Source of the DNA: Bacteroidales bacterium
GTDB lineage: Bacteria; Bacteroidota; Bacteroidia; Bacteroidales; P3
Length of the DNA stretch: 37,542 nt
Reading direction: 5' to 3'
Assembly: GCA_024400545.1 (NCBI GenBank)
Contig: JAKSMO010000022.1
Location: 1-37,542, forward strand
Of the stretch, positions 10,201-20,289 are shown in pieces. The notes under the pieces were generated by a model, which made no database searches, was not told the DNA's origin, and saw nothing but the letters and a program-made list of their open reading frames with translations. The stretch's first letter is position 1; each line of letters starts with the position of its first letter. The translations under genes were made by a program, and so were the position numbers.

Positions 10201-13200
10201 GGAATGGGCCATGCCGATGGCGATTGGACCCTCCAACCCAATTCCGTGCTCATCGATAGGGGCACCCGTGCCGTCGATGCCACCCGATTCTCGGCCACCG
10301 ACCTTGCAGGCAATGCCCGACTCCAGGGCGAAAAAGTCGATATTGGCTGTTACGAGACCACTGCATCAGGGACTACAGCACCTACCTTTGCCGACCATAT
10401 TATATACGTGACTCCCACCGGAGCTGGCCTGCGTGATGGTACATCTTGGACCAATGCTATGAGTGACATCCAGGAGGCCAGCCGTATGGCTAACCTCTAC
10501 GATAGTATGGCTGTGTGGGTGGCTGCTGGCACCTACTACGGCGATACCGCAAGCGACCGAGCCTTCAACATTGCCTCTGGTGTCCAACTTTATGGTGGCT
10601 TTGTAGGCAGCGAACCTGCCAATTATGATATTACTCTTCGTAATTGTGACACCCATCCTACCATCCTTGATGGTGCCGGACAGCGCGCCGTGCTCAACAT
10701 TTACTCCAGCACTTCGTCGGCCAATCGCACCCATGTTGACGGATTCGTTATCCAAAATGGCTACAGCACCCATCTGAGTGGCGTTGGTGTGACCATGGGT
10801 TGCTACTCAAGCATTAGCAACTGCGTGATACGTAACAATGTGGTTAATTCCGCTTTGCCATATGGTATCACAGGTGTGGCTTTGGCACTCAGCGAACAAA
10901 GCTACTATGTTGACGGTAACGACATCTTTATGGTTGACCGTTGCCGTATAGAAAACAACGTTGGTCAAAGTTCCGTGAATTCAGGCCTGGTGCAAGGAAT
11001 GATATCATTCGGCTATGGTATTATGAGCAATACCCTGGTGGCCAACAACGAGTGTCAGAACTATGGCGTAATGAAATCGTTCGGCTCGGCACAAATTCAA
11101 AATTGCACCTTTGTTGCCAACCAAACACACTCGGGCAATAGCTTCGATTGCTCATACTATGGCAATACCTTCCGCAACTGTATTGTTTGGAACAACCTCG
11201 CGCCCATAGTGGATGAATACACCACCATCTCCGACCAACTGTTTCAGCATTGCGCTATCGACGAAGTGGTGCCCGGCGTTGACAACCTTGTCATTTCCAG
11301 CACCAACGATGAGGGCGACATTCTGGCTCCAGGTTTTGTAGCACCCACAGCAGGCATAGGCAGCCGCTATCAAAGTGGCGATTGGCATTTGCGCCAAGGC
11401 TCCATCTGTGTGGGACGAGGCACTGATATGCTGCCTGTTAATCAGCAAGACCTTGACGGCAACCCACGCGTGCAGGCCGATGGTATCGACCTTGGATGCT
11501 ACGAGTCTGTTCATCAGTCGAGAGCGCTTCCTCAAGTTGGCGAAATCATCTATGTGACTCAGAATGGCACTGGCGACGGCTCCAGTTGGAACAATGCCCT
11601 TGGCAGTCTCACCACAGCGTTGAAACTGTCTAGCTTCAGTCCTGCACGCCCCAGCATTTGGGTGGCCGGCGGCGTTTACTATGGCGATACCATTCGTGAT
11701 CAGGCATTCGTAATGGTTGACGGTGTGAACGTATATGGTAGCATGCAGGGTGATGAGCCTCCCACTTTCGACCCCGATAGTCGCTACGCCGACGGATCTG
11801 CCTTTGTGCCCACTACTATCCTCGACGGTATGCATCGCCACCGTGTACTCTCCCAACCTAAACCATTCAGAACCCCAACCCGTTGGGATGGTTTTGAAAT
11901 CCGCAATGGTAAGAACATTGTTCCCAACAACATGTATAGAACTGTTGAAGGCGTAGGTGTTTACCTGCAGAATAACGGTCAGCTATACAATAGCGTAGTT
12001 CACGACAACACAGTTGATTCAGTATATTATGCAAATGGTATTGGCGTATATGCCACCTATGGCGCGAAGGTTGAAGGCTGCGATATTTGGGGCAACGGCC
12101 CGCAAGAAGGCAGTTCTGTCACTATTGCTGGTGGAGGTTTGGCTCTGATAAACTCATCTGTCCATAACAGCCATGTGCACCACAACCACGGCACCTCGGG
12201 CGGTGGTATCCATGCTCAAGGAGGATTGATTGTCAACACCGTTGTGGATAATAATGAAGCAGAATCTGGCGCAGGCTTGTACTTGGAACGGTCTGAGGCT
12301 ACAAACATCACCGCAAGCCAGAACACCGCAAGCCAGAATGGTGGCGGTGTGTATGTCTCTTATAACAACACACTTGCTGGTGGCCTTGTGGCAAACAACC
12401 GTACCCATGGCATCGATGGTGCAGGTATATATTCGCTATACGACAACGATATCTACAACTACACCATTGTGGATAACTTCAGCGAAATATCCAGCTATTA
12501 CACCAGCTACCCCTCTGTGGCTATAGCAGGTTCGGCCTCGCTCTACAACAGTGTGCTTTGGGGCAACCGCTGCGACGCTCAATATATAAGAGAACAACGG
12601 CTGCTTACTCTCAATGGATTTGGAAGTGGCATCACTTTCGACCATTGTGCTATTGAAGGCGACTCGCTGGTAGATGGTATTATGTTGCTTGCCACCGATA
12701 ATTTTGGCTCCGATACCACGCTCAACTACCCGCAGTTTGTATCGGCCGAAAATGCCGACTACCGTATTTCTTCGCTCTCCGCCCTCTACAACCGAGGCGG
12801 TAGTGTCGTGCCTCCAACCCTGACTTCCGACCTTGCCGGCCAGCAACGTGTGTTTGCCGACACTATCGATATTGGCTGTTATGAATATGATGGTCAAGAA
12901 ATCTGCTATCCGATGTCTCGTTTCGGAATTGTAATGCGTGCTGGTACCGACGTGCTTTTTGGTTGGTCTGCTCGCAATCAGGCTCCCGACAGCCTGGAGT
13001 TCTGGTATCGTGCCGAGGGCGAGATTGCATGGACCATCGTTCCGCTTGTTTCGGGCACAACCACCCATTTCCTCCGCCAACTGGCACCTCAAACCACCTA
13101 TGAGGCAAAAGTGCGTACTCTTTGTGGCAACGAGGCAGGCCAGATTTTCACCCGCACGGTCACTTTCCATACCGACTGCTCCCATGGTCAGGACACGGTG

Positions 13201-16200
13201 TTTGACGTGCTGGCCGGAATGGAAACAGGAATATCTTCATTCCCCTTCGTATCCTCCTACTCTGGCGGCGATCAACTTTGCTACACCCAACAAATCTATC
13301 CTGCTAGCGTAATGCAGGGCTTTGTTGGCCTTGTTGACAGCCTTTACTTCCGTGTGACGGAAGATAACACTCGGTCTGTCAGCCTTCAGGTATATATGGG
13401 ACTTACCGACAAGGAGTCATTCCTCCATTCGGGCGATTATGTGGATCCCCTCCAACTTACCCTTGTGTATGATGGCCTTTTGGGTAGGAATGAGGACGGC
13501 TATAGAGGTGTGGAACTCAGCCAGCCCTTTATCTACGATGGTAGCAGCAATCTGGTGCTGGCTGTGAAGCAGAATCAGACAATCACCCGTGAGGCCGACT
13601 TCTACAACCACAGCAATCTTTTCGATACTGTGGGGCATAGCATAACTTACTATAGTAGCTACGAGATCAACCTTCGCCGACTGACGGAGAACAGCTACCT
13701 CTCCAACCACTTGTCGGAAATACGCCTCGTATCGCACCACTGTCAGGAGGATAGCTGTGCGGCACCCCTGCTCGCTATATCGGAAATAACCCAGAACTCC
13801 GTTACCTTTGAATGGGCTGCCGACAGCTCGGTTACTTTCCAGTATCGTAGGTTTGATGAGCCGACTTTCACCACTGTGCAGCCTTCGCGAATTGACGGCA
13901 CCTCGCTCACCAACCTTATTATGGGCACCAACTATGTGGCTCGCCTCCGCAGGCAGTGTCCTTATGGCTCTACCGATTGGTATGAGATACCCTTTAGCAC
14001 CCGCGCAGCAAGGTTCAACCGTCTTTATGTCACCCCACAGGGGGCAGGTCTTGGCGACGGATCGTCGTGGAGCAATGCTGTGCGTGGTGTGCGCGTGGCA
14101 CAGCGCATGGCCGACAACATACATCAGGAGTTTGACATTATGCCAGAAATATGGGTAGCCCAGGGCACCTACTATGGCGACACCAACTCCGTGGATGCTT
14201 TCGAACTGATCGAGGGCATGAACCTTTATGGTGGTTTTGCCGGCAACGAACCTGCCGATTTCGACCTCTCGCAGCGTGATATTGCAGCTCACCCCACCAT
14301 TCTTGATGCCAACAACATAAATCGTGTGTTGGTTCAGAAATACGATTTCAACACCCTTACGGTATGCGATGGTTTTATACTTCAAAACGGCTATGGTGTG
14401 GATATCTCCGGCGTGGGCGCCGTTGTTAGAGGCAATGGCGCACTCATAAACTGTATAGTGCGCAACAATACTTTGATTGCCCATGAATTCGATCCGCGTG
14501 CTGTGGGTGTGCTGGCATTATCCTATGGTCAGCCGGCACAGATTATCAACACATCTATCACCAACAACTATAGCTCTTCTACTAGGTATGGTAGAGTTGT
14601 GAAGGGTGGCGGCCTGTATGCTCGAGAGGCGTTGGTGGCCAATTGTAAGATAATTGACAACAGTGCCTATAGGGCTGGCGGCCTATATGCTGAGTCCAAC
14701 GTTAAGATTTTCAATACCGTGATAGCGGCCAACCATGCAACCGAAATGGGTGGCGCATATCTGGAACGTAATGACACGCTGGCCAATGTGACCATAGCCC
14801 TCAATACATCCGATAATTTTGCTGGCGGCGTGTATAGTGAATGGAATTCGGTGATATATAATTCTATTGTTTGGGGCAACAAGATGGGTTACATGGTTGA
14901 CAACTACAGTAGCGGTACTGAAATATACTCCTCGGCAGTGGAAGGCGGAATGCCTAATGGTAGTAATATCATCACCCTCTCGAGTATGAACGACGGTGCT
15001 TCTTCGTCGGAGTATTATGTGCGTTTTGTTGATCCGCAGCGTCGTAATTTCGCCCTCCACTCGGCGTCTAACTGTGTGGATGCCGGCGATACTACCTTGG
15101 CATATTGGCCTACCGATATTTTGGGCGGATCACGAATACAGGGTGCAACCATCGACCTGGGTGCTTATGAGAGCGAGACTCAGTTTGACTGTTTGTCGCC
15201 TATCAATTTGCGCACCACCGGTGTGTCCGGAACCTCGCTGTCGTTGGCCTGGAGTCCCCGCGGCACAGAAACGCAATGGGTAGTGGTAATGGCCAACCAG
15301 AACGATGAAACTACAATTACCTCTTACGATACCACATTAACTGTGACTGGGCTTACGGTGGGTAATGAATACACATTTTATGTGAAGGCTTTCTGTGGCA
15401 ATACCTATAGCTTTAATTCTCCCCAGCTCACGGTGAACACTCTGTGCGACACCTTGTCGCTCCAGCCTTTGTCGCCTGTGACCCTCGTTTCGCCTATTGA
15501 CAGCAGTGCTGTGCTGGGCAGAACGGTGGATCTGGAGTGGGTGTCGGTGCCTGAGGCTACATCCTACGACCTGTACATTTGGCGTACCGATATGCCCGAA
15601 CCCTCCACTCCTAATATGTCGGGCCTGCAGATGAATATACTGGGCAATGTTTCGCTGCCCCAGTTTGAAGACGGAAAGTATTACAACTGGAAGGTGGTGG
15701 CTTGGAACGAGTGCATTAGCCGCAGCAGCCAGGTGGGCACATTTTTGGCTAATCCTTTGGCCGATCTGCACGTCTCTGATTTGTCGTTCTCGTCAGCTAT
15801 GGCCAACCAGTCTATCACCATCACCTATACCGTTACCAACGACGGTAATGGCGCTACGCCTCCGGGTGCTACTTGGAATGACAACTTCTGGATTGTGGTG
15901 GGCATAGGCATTAGAATGTTTGATGGGTCCGACTCACGCGGTTACTTGGGTGAGGTGCCCAATTTGCGTGGCCTAGGCCCCGGCGAGAGCTACACCAACA
16001 CTGTCACCTTCACCATTCCGCCTCACCTGATGGGCAACTATTTCCTGTTTGCCCTTACCGATATGCCTGATGCCTTTGAGATCTACTATGCCGAGCGGGA
16101 TAACGACACCCTCAACCTGCCAGTGAACTATACGCCCAGCGTTACCGGTGTGCCCTACAATTACCTGAGGGGTTCTAGCCATGGTTTTGACAACGGTGTG

Positions 16201-19200
16201 AGGGAATATGTAGAGAACGACAATTTCTTCTATAAACAGATTTCTATTCTGCCGCCCCCTTCGCCCGACCTGCAGGTGACCCATGTGTCGCATCCCACCA
16301 CTACTTTCTCCAACCAGTTGGTTCCCTTTACGTGGACGGTGACTAATAACGGATCGGCTGAGGCCTCGTTGGGCCGCTGGGTGGACTATCTCTATCTCCA
16401 GGCTATCGAAGGTCCGCTTGACATGCTCCGTGCAATATGTATCGACTCTGTGCGTCACTTCGACAGGCTGCCTGTGGGCGAAAGCTACACTGTGAACACG
16501 TTGACCCACATACCCATACAGATGTTTGGCAGCTATTATGTGCATGTGGTTACCGACAAGCGCAACGAGGCGTTTGAGGGGATTTACGAAACCAACAACG
16601 AAGCCTCCTCGGGTCAGGTTATTGATATCACCATGGCCCCTGTGGCCGACTTGGTGGTGAGCAATATAGGCTTTGCCGACACCGTGAGCCCCCTGTGTCG
16701 CTATCCGTTATCTAGCACTATCACCAATGTGGGTTCCGGAGTAACCAATGAGCCCCAGTGGCTTGATGATGCCTATCTTTCTCCCACACCCTATCTCGAC
16801 CCCAGCACGGCAGTGCTGCTGGGTAGCCATGCCTACAGCCACCGGACAAGGTACCTGTGCTACGAACATAATGGCAGCGAGACCTATTGTTTGGGTAACT
16901 ACGATAAGGGTGTTTTGTCGCCCGATAGCAGCTATGAGCAGTTTGACTATGGCGACAGATACTCTGATAGGGTGTATAAATTTTACTACGCAGGCAGACA
17001 CTACGACAAGGATGAACGGTACGAAAATCTGTACGCCACAATACCCCGATATGTGGGCGGCGATTACTACATCATTGTGCGTGCCGATTCCCAAGATGAT
17101 GTGTTTGAGTATGACGCTGAGGATAACAACGATTTGGCCAAACCTATCTTTATTGCCAATCCCGACTTGGTGGTAACTGGTGTGGTGTATGATTCGGTGG
17201 TGGAAGTGAATCGAAGATCCCAGGTGTCGGCATTTGTCAAGAATATAGGCCAGGGCCGTTCGTACTCCTTCGTCTATAACAGGCTGATGCTCGATAACGA
17301 CACTGTGTATGCCGGTATATGGCTTGATCTGGCCCCCGGCGACAGCCAAGCTATTTCCTTCACCTTCACGCAGCAGTGCGCCCTAGGCAACCAAGGCCAT
17401 TTCCGTATCCAGACCAATGTGAGCTACAAGAACTCCGACACCATATACGAATATCGCGCTCCATTCAATAATTTAAGCGATGTTTATACTTATCATGTCC
17501 TTCAGCCCGACCTTTTGGTGGGTGCGATCAACTATCCCGATACTGTGTGGTCCGGCCTTACAGCCATGGTGGATTTCCAGATTCAGAACAACGGCGAACT
17601 GAAGGTTGATTCGCTCGGTTTCCCGGTGGCTTACAACATTTATATCAGTAACCGCCCCGACCAGCTGATTGCTGATGATGCACACCATGTGGGATCGGGT
17701 AGCAGGCGACTCAATCTTATGCCCGGCCAGTCGGGCACTGTTAGTCAGCAGGTCAGCATTCCCAATGGCTACAATGGTGTTTACTACCTACATGTGGTGC
17801 TTGATCCTGACAATTGGATTTGCGAGAACAACGAGACCAATAATGCAGGCTACGGCACGTTGCCCATGCGTGTTAATCTCAGCCCCTATCCCGATTTGGT
17901 TGTAACTCAAGCCATCATGCCCGACACGGTAAGCCTTGGCCAGAATGTCTCATTCTCGTTCAGCATTGCCAACCAAGGCACCGCTCCCATTGTGGGCAAC
18001 CTTTCCACCCGTGTGTTTATGAGTCAGTCGGCGGTGTTCAACCAGCAAGAAGCCAAGCCTGTTGCCACTTTGCATCGCACTGTGGATATGGCCGTAGGCG
18101 ATACTATCTCGGCTGTGGTTGCCGGCTTGATACCCAATAATCTGATGGTGGGCAACTACTATTTCTATGTCTTTGTTGACTACCCCGACGAACACTATGA
18201 ATACACTTTCGAGAACAACAACATCTATCGTTCCTCTCGCCGTTTCGTTAAGTCTTATCCCCTCGACTTGGCTGTCGATTCCATTGTGGGACCCTCGGTA
18301 GTGGAATGGGGACAGGTGGTGCACTACACCATGTATATCTCCAATCGTTCGGTGGTGCGTAGTCTCAACTACTTTAGCAACCAGCTTTACACTAGTGTTG
18401 AAGGCAGTATCATTTCGCAGGATACCGTGGGTAAGGCCGTTTCTCTAATTGAGTACCTCGATCCCGGTAGTTCTTCCTCGGTGACGTTTACCTTCAAGGT
18501 GCCTTACGGAATGCCCAACCAATTGTTCTTGATAGGTGTTTGCGACAATTCACGAAGCAATCCTGATATCGATTACACAAACAACCAGATAGCCATACCC
18601 ATCACGATCAATCCTGTGGCCACGGTGGATTACCAGGCTAGCGACTTCCATGTGGTGGATAGCGCAGTGGCAGGCCAATCTGTGCGCGTGGCCTATCAGG
18701 TGAGGAATGTTTCGGATGCCGAAGTGCTGCCCAGCAGTTGGTACCGTTTTGATCACTTCTTCCTTTCCGGCGACTCATCCTATTCCGTAGGCGATGTTTA
18801 TATTGATATGGCCATTATGGGAGGCCTCCGTCCGGGCGAGGTGGAATACGACACAGTGGAAGTCCGTCTGCCCTTGCCATACCAGGGCGATATGAACCTG
18901 CTTGTTTATGTTAATGGTTCGCGCAATCATTTTGAGACCAATCTCGATAATAACATTACAAGCACTCCCATCCACATTACCATGCCTCTGCCTGGCGACC
19001 TTATGGTGAGTGATGTGACTGTGCCCGACACCGTGGTGAGCGGATTCCCCGCCCAATTCTCATGGAATGTGGTTAATGTGGGTGTGAACAATATCTCGGG
19101 TAGGGGACTCGGCTCGCTGGCCTATATCTCCGACGATGATCAGTTTGATGTGACCGACAAGCTCATTGGTTCGGTGATTACAAATAATAACATCAACCTC

Positions 19201-20289
19201 GCTCCCGGCGATACTGTCACACAGCAGATCCAGGCCAATATTAACGGTATGCCCGAAGGCGACTACTACCTCTTTGTCAAGACTGATGTCCGCAATATGT
19301 TCAATGAAGACAACGAGGAGAACAACGAGGCTATATCCGCCTCCACATTCGCGCTTCGTTTGCGCACCCTGCCTTTCGGCGTTACCATTTACGACACCTT
19401 GGTCAATGGTCAGATCAGCGACTATAAGCTGCCCGTTGACACTGTTCAGCTGCAAACGGTACGCATCAGTGTTTCCTCACCCGATTCGCTTCGTGGTGCC
19501 GTCAACAACATATATGTGGCCAACAATACTATTGCCAACAATCTCAGCTATCACCTTTCCACCGTTGCTCAGAATGCTGGCAACCCCGAGCTCTACATTC
19601 CTGCCACTAAGGGCGACTACTATGGCGTGAGCATCTATGGCACCACACCCGTCGCCTCCCAGCAGATAGTGGGTCTCAGAGCCGATATCCTGCCCTTTGA
19701 ACTGCATAGTGTCAGCCCCAATTTTGGTGGCAACGACGGCGATGTGACAGTCAAGCTTACCGGCTCTCATTTCAGGCCCGACATGAAAGTGTGGATTGAG
19801 CGCAATGGCGACACCCTCTATGCCGACCGTTTCACTTTCGTTAACTACTATGAGTCGTTTGCTCATTTCAATCTTTTGGGTGCCGATACCGGTCGTTATT
19901 CGGTAGGTGTGCTCAACTATTGCGAGGGCGAAGGCGCACTCAGCAATGCCTTTACGGTAGTGCCGCCCTCGCCGCTAAGCCTGGGCTACACCATTGTGCC
20001 GCCTAGTGCTCCTCGTGGCAATAGGATTATCAGTCTTATGCTAGAATTTGGCAACATAGGCAACACCGATATCCGCGATGCTGTGCTCGAACTCGAGTCG
20101 GTAGGTGGCTGCCCCATCTCCCTCACTCCCGAGGGGCTCCGACAGGGTACCACAATGCTGCGGTTGCCCCTCTCCATTGAAGGCGAGCCCCAGGGACTCC
20201 TCAGACCCGGCAGCCAAGGCACAATCACTATCTACTGCCAATCCTCGGGTAATCTGGTATTCTCTATCAAAGAGGTGAATGGCTTATAG
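4234..20289 (+). CDS. Giant secreted modular protein: FN3, six beta-helix modules, nine CARDB-like repeats, IPT-like domain
   Basis: A 5351-residue protein. I place the start at ATG 4234 (MDKYYRFVCLFLTLLCTVGA, signal peptide ending near AKAQ) rather than at TTG 4228. Order: two DDYGDGWNG-type beta domains (about residues 25-125 and 225-335), each followed by an FN3 domain; six right-handed beta-helix modules starting near residues 415, 977, 1663, 2056, 2438 and 3263. Modules open with a form of YVTPTGAGDGSSWNNA and close with a form of IDLGCYEY. FN3 domains follow modules 1, 2, 5 and 6, and a duplicated T9SS-protein beta domain follows the FN3 after modules 2 and 5. Nine CARDB-like repeats span about 3843-5040, then a PPC-like and an IPT-like domain (about 5155-5245). 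It ends without a recognisable T9SS sorting domain. Likely an extracellular adhesin or scaffold; substrate unknown. Confidence 0.93.
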   Translation: MDKYYRFVCLFLTLLCTVGAKAQCDNNAAMCQVQFRMHDDYGDGWNGCKVNVYQGEILRGVVELPTGYNGETTINVCEGDFSLVWVSGSYASEVSFDVYSSDEELMFSMSDLDYYGTGDVLALLSAECGSCGRVRGLQLVASTINSLQLSWEAGDAAAWLLEYGPRGFVPGSGTSMVLTTPAVTISGLATTQYYDVYLRTVCSEGDTSSAKKVTYRTACATSCPINIVMRNLDNYSRGWWGAKLIITSSMDSVVVALDDSRSYDSIFVPLCQDEVTLQWQGGYSDYECAFRVYNYEGELLCDYDDLGGLDIPLSFTFDHECSSCARPGVPQLVGGSTTSIAVRWQGTAADSYSVGIAPIWSDSYTSYIVNDTTFTFTGLNAEETYRVVLRSICGSDTSRASYAEMRPAPAWIPTIHVSSTGTSSGTGASWNDAVESLRSALELAQEYLLFYNQVPEIWIARGRYSDTEDADSNNAIFTLLPGLHIYGGLEGNEPAGYDMTGRSLDLNRTEISTWQDGTLFYQPEPFTSATAAVIDGLVLSANTRFAELKDYATLRNCELTNAWGYDPVLVVEAYNSDPATQVALDKCRIQNSSCGQNAVIQLAHARMENCLVVECRSSQNVLRLVDGAIVSHSDFIDNVARMDNTIGGISNNDYAANQLQNSVVWSSLDFGPQSFSAIGTGVEVSHSAVVGGADGVGNINLEASNSGAVAGRNYPNFVYPPFDIRVNSGSALIDAASSTVASDLYGNPRPYGAAPDMGCYEYQGADQCPNTNGLYVSYSYSYAAVVSFEAFVDHSYTLRYRPQIGGEWTTLDFTVDSSMIPYLYGETGTVSRRLDNLAGATPYFVQLIHHCPFGDSDILQTEFTTDCPSNIGQGECDTEVCPLPGVLAYPVITDTVMTFSVDVAHRPVLKYQYAGGPVAYVSDCSHIDRDYAPWEITAPAYANSTCNVWLADVCPNGDTSEWLFLSVYIPPVQLSRIYVREGAQGAGNGSSWYHACTDIHQAIAHAQTIWNYFHTLCDIWVAEGTYYGDTLSNAMLDLSHGWNIYGGFAGNEPDDFDLDQRRIADHPTILDGRHQRTVINRSYTNSGEYATYSGLIIQNGYHDYDASGVHANSPITLSHCIVRNNQSNSNSGGGVYMSEGRMYNCLIADNTSNFYGGAYLVSTSVDHCTFAGNRASNYSALRYIGSNSDTITNSIIWGNVNTAGSGAQVYITGGILQHNASKDFLGGSDNILLEDINAGTTEGNFVAFADPQNGDYRLTSSSVCINKAATYRTYPYDLAGNVRVFANVADLGCYEYSGQTYCVPPYHVWVEEVSATSALLRWSGYTDDVVIEISPADENAWTAYTAHGSQYALLGLESEHEYQVRIKSVCGGSHSLYSQPMIFSTVCPSSNQFVFGNPSNYQTTYSSELPLHPYYRYSHTQTIITADELSGLAMTIPSISYQYIHNSTITRNINIYMAHTTAESFSSSFMRVPAADYTLVYSGNVTFSRENLWTDIPLDSPFDYNGVDNLAIAVIDNTGSYFSSGNYFATHYTTTNKSVSQYSDNYAYSLSDVTSTNLRNYRSNMQITLPCDTSACVQPNILPVEVTDQLIKLICVSTSDYEIQYRQSGSEDYIALVPSDTITLTGLLQNTTYVFRARTICSNADTSVWTTLTVATQLRRASHFYVKPVSCGSGDGTSWDNAMSDINLAIVNAEAVWNTYHTRAQIWVAEGTYYGNTAAESAFTVRKGVDVYGGFVGNEPEDYDLSLRDWTTHRTILDGQHQHRVLGQDDYYYFDTIRWDGFVIQHGSSTFGGGVYLLNGTTLSNSIITDCEASSAGGAYVYGGRLENCRIENNLAHVSSGGAQINNATVVNCTFVNDTASDYSAMTLYGSTAVNTLIANNSSYNSTIGLSSGDTLINCVIVANHSVIATPQNNPFSSYSNVPVINSIVWGNQSDAISMATEPRYNVAFDHCAIQGPTPTDAMNNTVILSASNDDGLFSPRFVRPSSAAGMGHADGDWTLQPNSVLIDRGTRAVDATRFSATDLAGNARLQGEKVDIGCYETTASGTTAPTFADHIIYVTPTGAGLRDGTSWTNAMSDIQEASRMANLYDSMAVWVAAGTYYGDTASDRAFNIASGVQLYGGFVGSEPANYDITLRNCDTHPTILDGAGQRAVLNIYSSTSSANRTHVDGFVIQNGYSTHLSGVGVTMGCYSSISNCVIRNNVVNSALPYGITGVALALSEQSYYVDGNDIFMVDRCRIENNVGQSSVNSGLVQGMISFGYGIMSNTLVANNECQNYGVMKSFGSAQIQNCTFVANQTHSGNSFDCSYYGNTFRNCIVWNNLAPIVDEYTTISDQLFQHCAIDEVVPGVDNLVISSTNDEGDILAPGFVAPTAGIGSRYQSGDWHLRQGSICVGRGTDMLPVNQQDLDGNPRVQADGIDLGCYESVHQSRALPQVGEIIYVTQNGTGDGSSWNNALGSLTTALKLSSFSPARPSIWVAGGVYYGDTIRDQAFVMVDGVNVYGSMQGDEPPTFDPDSRYADGSAFVPTTILDGMHRHRVLSQPKPFRTPTRWDGFEIRNGKNIVPNNMYRTVEGVGVYLQNNGQLYNSVVHDNTVDSVYYANGIGVYATYGAKVEGCDIWGNGPQEGSSVTIAGGGLALINSSVHNSHVHHNHGTSGGGIHAQGGLIVNTVVDNNEAESGAGLYLERSEATNITASQNTASQNGGGVYVSYNNTLAGGLVANNRTHGIDGAGIYSLYDNDIYNYTIVDNFSEISSYYTSYPSVAIAGSASLYNSVLWGNRCDAQYIREQRLLTLNGFGSGITFDHCAIEGDSLVDGIMLLATDNFGSDTTLNYPQFVSAENADYRISSLSALYNRGGSVVPPTLTSDLAGQQRVFADTIDIGCYEYDGQEICYPMSRFGIVMRAGTDVLFGWSARNQAPDSLEFWYRAEGEIAWTIVPLVSGTTTHFLRQLAPQTTYEAKVRTLCGNEAGQIFTRTVTFHTDCSHGQDTVFDVLAGMETGISSFPFVSSYSGGDQLCYTQQIYPASVMQGFVGLVDSLYFRVTEDNTRSVSLQVYMGLTDKESFLHSGDYVDPLQLTLVYDGLLGRNEDGYRGVELSQPFIYDGSSNLVLAVKQNQTITREADFYNHSNLFDTVGHSITYYSSYEINLRRLTENSYLSNHLSEIRLVSHHCQEDSCAAPLLAISEITQNSVTFEWAADSSVTFQYRRFDEPTFTTVQPSRIDGTSLTNLIMGTNYVARLRRQCPYGSTDWYEIPFSTRAARFNRLYVTPQGAGLGDGSSWSNAVRGVRVAQRMADNIHQEFDIMPEIWVAQGTYYGDTNSVDAFELIEGMNLYGGFAGNEPADFDLSQRDIAAHPTILDANNINRVLVQKYDFNTLTVCDGFILQNGYGVDISGVGAVVRGNGALINCIVRNNTLIAHEFDPRAVGVLALSYGQPAQIINTSITNNYSSSTRYGRVVKGGGLYAREALVANCKIIDNSAYRAGGLYAESNVKIFNTVIAANHATEMGGAYLERNDTLANVTIALNTSDNFAGGVYSEWNSVIYNSIVWGNKMGYMVDNYSSGTEIYSSAVEGGMPNGSNIITLSSMNDGASSSEYYVRFVDPQRRNFALHSASNCVDAGDTTLAYWPTDILGGSRIQGATIDLGAYESETQFDCLSPINLRTTGVSGTSLSLAWSPRGTETQWVVVMANQNDETTITSYDTTLTVTGLTVGNEYTFYVKAFCGNTYSFNSPQLTVNTLCDTLSLQPLSPVTLVSPIDSSAVLGRTVDLEWVSVPEATSYDLYIWRTDMPEPSTPNMSGLQMNILGNVSLPQFEDGKYYNWKVVAWNECISRSSQVGTFLANPLADLHVSDLSFSSAMANQSITITYTVTNDGNGATPPGATWNDNFWIVVGIGIRMFDGSDSRGYLGEVPNLRGLGPGESYTNTVTFTIPPHLMGNYFLFALTDMPDAFEIYYAERDNDTLNLPVNYTPSVTGVPYNYLRGSSHGFDNGVREYVENDNFFYKQISILPPPSPDLQVTHVSHPTTTFSNQLVPFTWTVTNNGSAEASLGRWVDYLYLQAIEGPLDMLRAICIDSVRHFDRLPVGESYTVNTLTHIPIQMFGSYYVHVVTDKRNEAFEGIYETNNEASSGQVIDITMAPVADLVVSNIGFADTVSPLCRYPLSSTITNVGSGVTNEPQWLDDAYLSPTPYLDPSTAVLLGSHAYSHRTRYLCYEHNGSETYCLGNYDKGVLSPDSSYEQFDYGDRYSDRVYKFYYAGRHYDKDERYENLYATIPRYVGGDYYIIVRADSQDDVFEYDAEDNNDLAKPIFIANPDLVVTGVVYDSVVEVNRRSQVSAFVKNIGQGRSYSFVYNRLMLDNDTVYAGIWLDLAPGDSQAISFTFTQQCALGNQGHFRIQTNVSYKNSDTIYEYRAPFNNLSDVYTYHVLQPDLLVGAINYPDTVWSGLTAMVDFQIQNNGELKVDSLGFPVAYNIYISNRPDQLIADDAHHVGSGSRRLNLMPGQSGTVSQQVSIPNGYNGVYYLHVVLDPDNWICENNETNNAGYGTLPMRVNLSPYPDLVVTQAIMPDTVSLGQNVSFSFSIANQGTAPIVGNLSTRVFMSQSAVFNQQEAKPVATLHRTVDMAVGDTISAVVAGLIPNNLMVGNYYFYVFVDYPDEHYEYTFENNNIYRSSRRFVKSYPLDLAVDSIVGPSVVEWGQVVHYTMYISNRSVVRSLNYFSNQLYTSVEGSIISQDTVGKAVSLIEYLDPGSSSSVTFTFKVPYGMPNQLFLIGVCDNSRSNPDIDYTNNQIAIPITINPVATVDYQASDFHVVDSAVAGQSVRVAYQVRNVSDAEVLPSSWYRFDHFFLSGDSSYSVGDVYIDMAIMGGLRPGEVEYDTVEVRLPLPYQGDMNLLVYVNGSRNHFETNLDNNITSTPIHITMPLPGDLMVSDVTVPDTVVSGFPAQFSWNVVNVGVNNISGRGLGSLAYISDDDQFDVTDKLIGSVITNNNINLAPGDTVTQQIQANINGMPEGDYYLFVKTDVRNMFNEDNEENNEAISASTFALRLRTLPFGVTIYDTLVNGQISDYKLPVDTVQLQTVRISVSSPDSLRGAVNNIYVANNTIANNLSYHLSTVAQNAGNPELYIPATKGDYYGVSIYGTTPVASQQIVGLRADILPFELHSVSPNFGGNDGDVTVKLTGSHFRPDMKVWIERNGDTLYADRFTFVNYYESFAHFNLLGADTGRYSVGVLNYCEGEGALSNAFTVVPPSPLSLGYTIVPPSAPRGNRIISLMLEFGNIGNTDIRDAVLELESVGGCPISLTPEGLRQGTTMLRLPLSIEGEPQGLLRPGSQGTITIYCQSSGNLVFSIKEVNGL

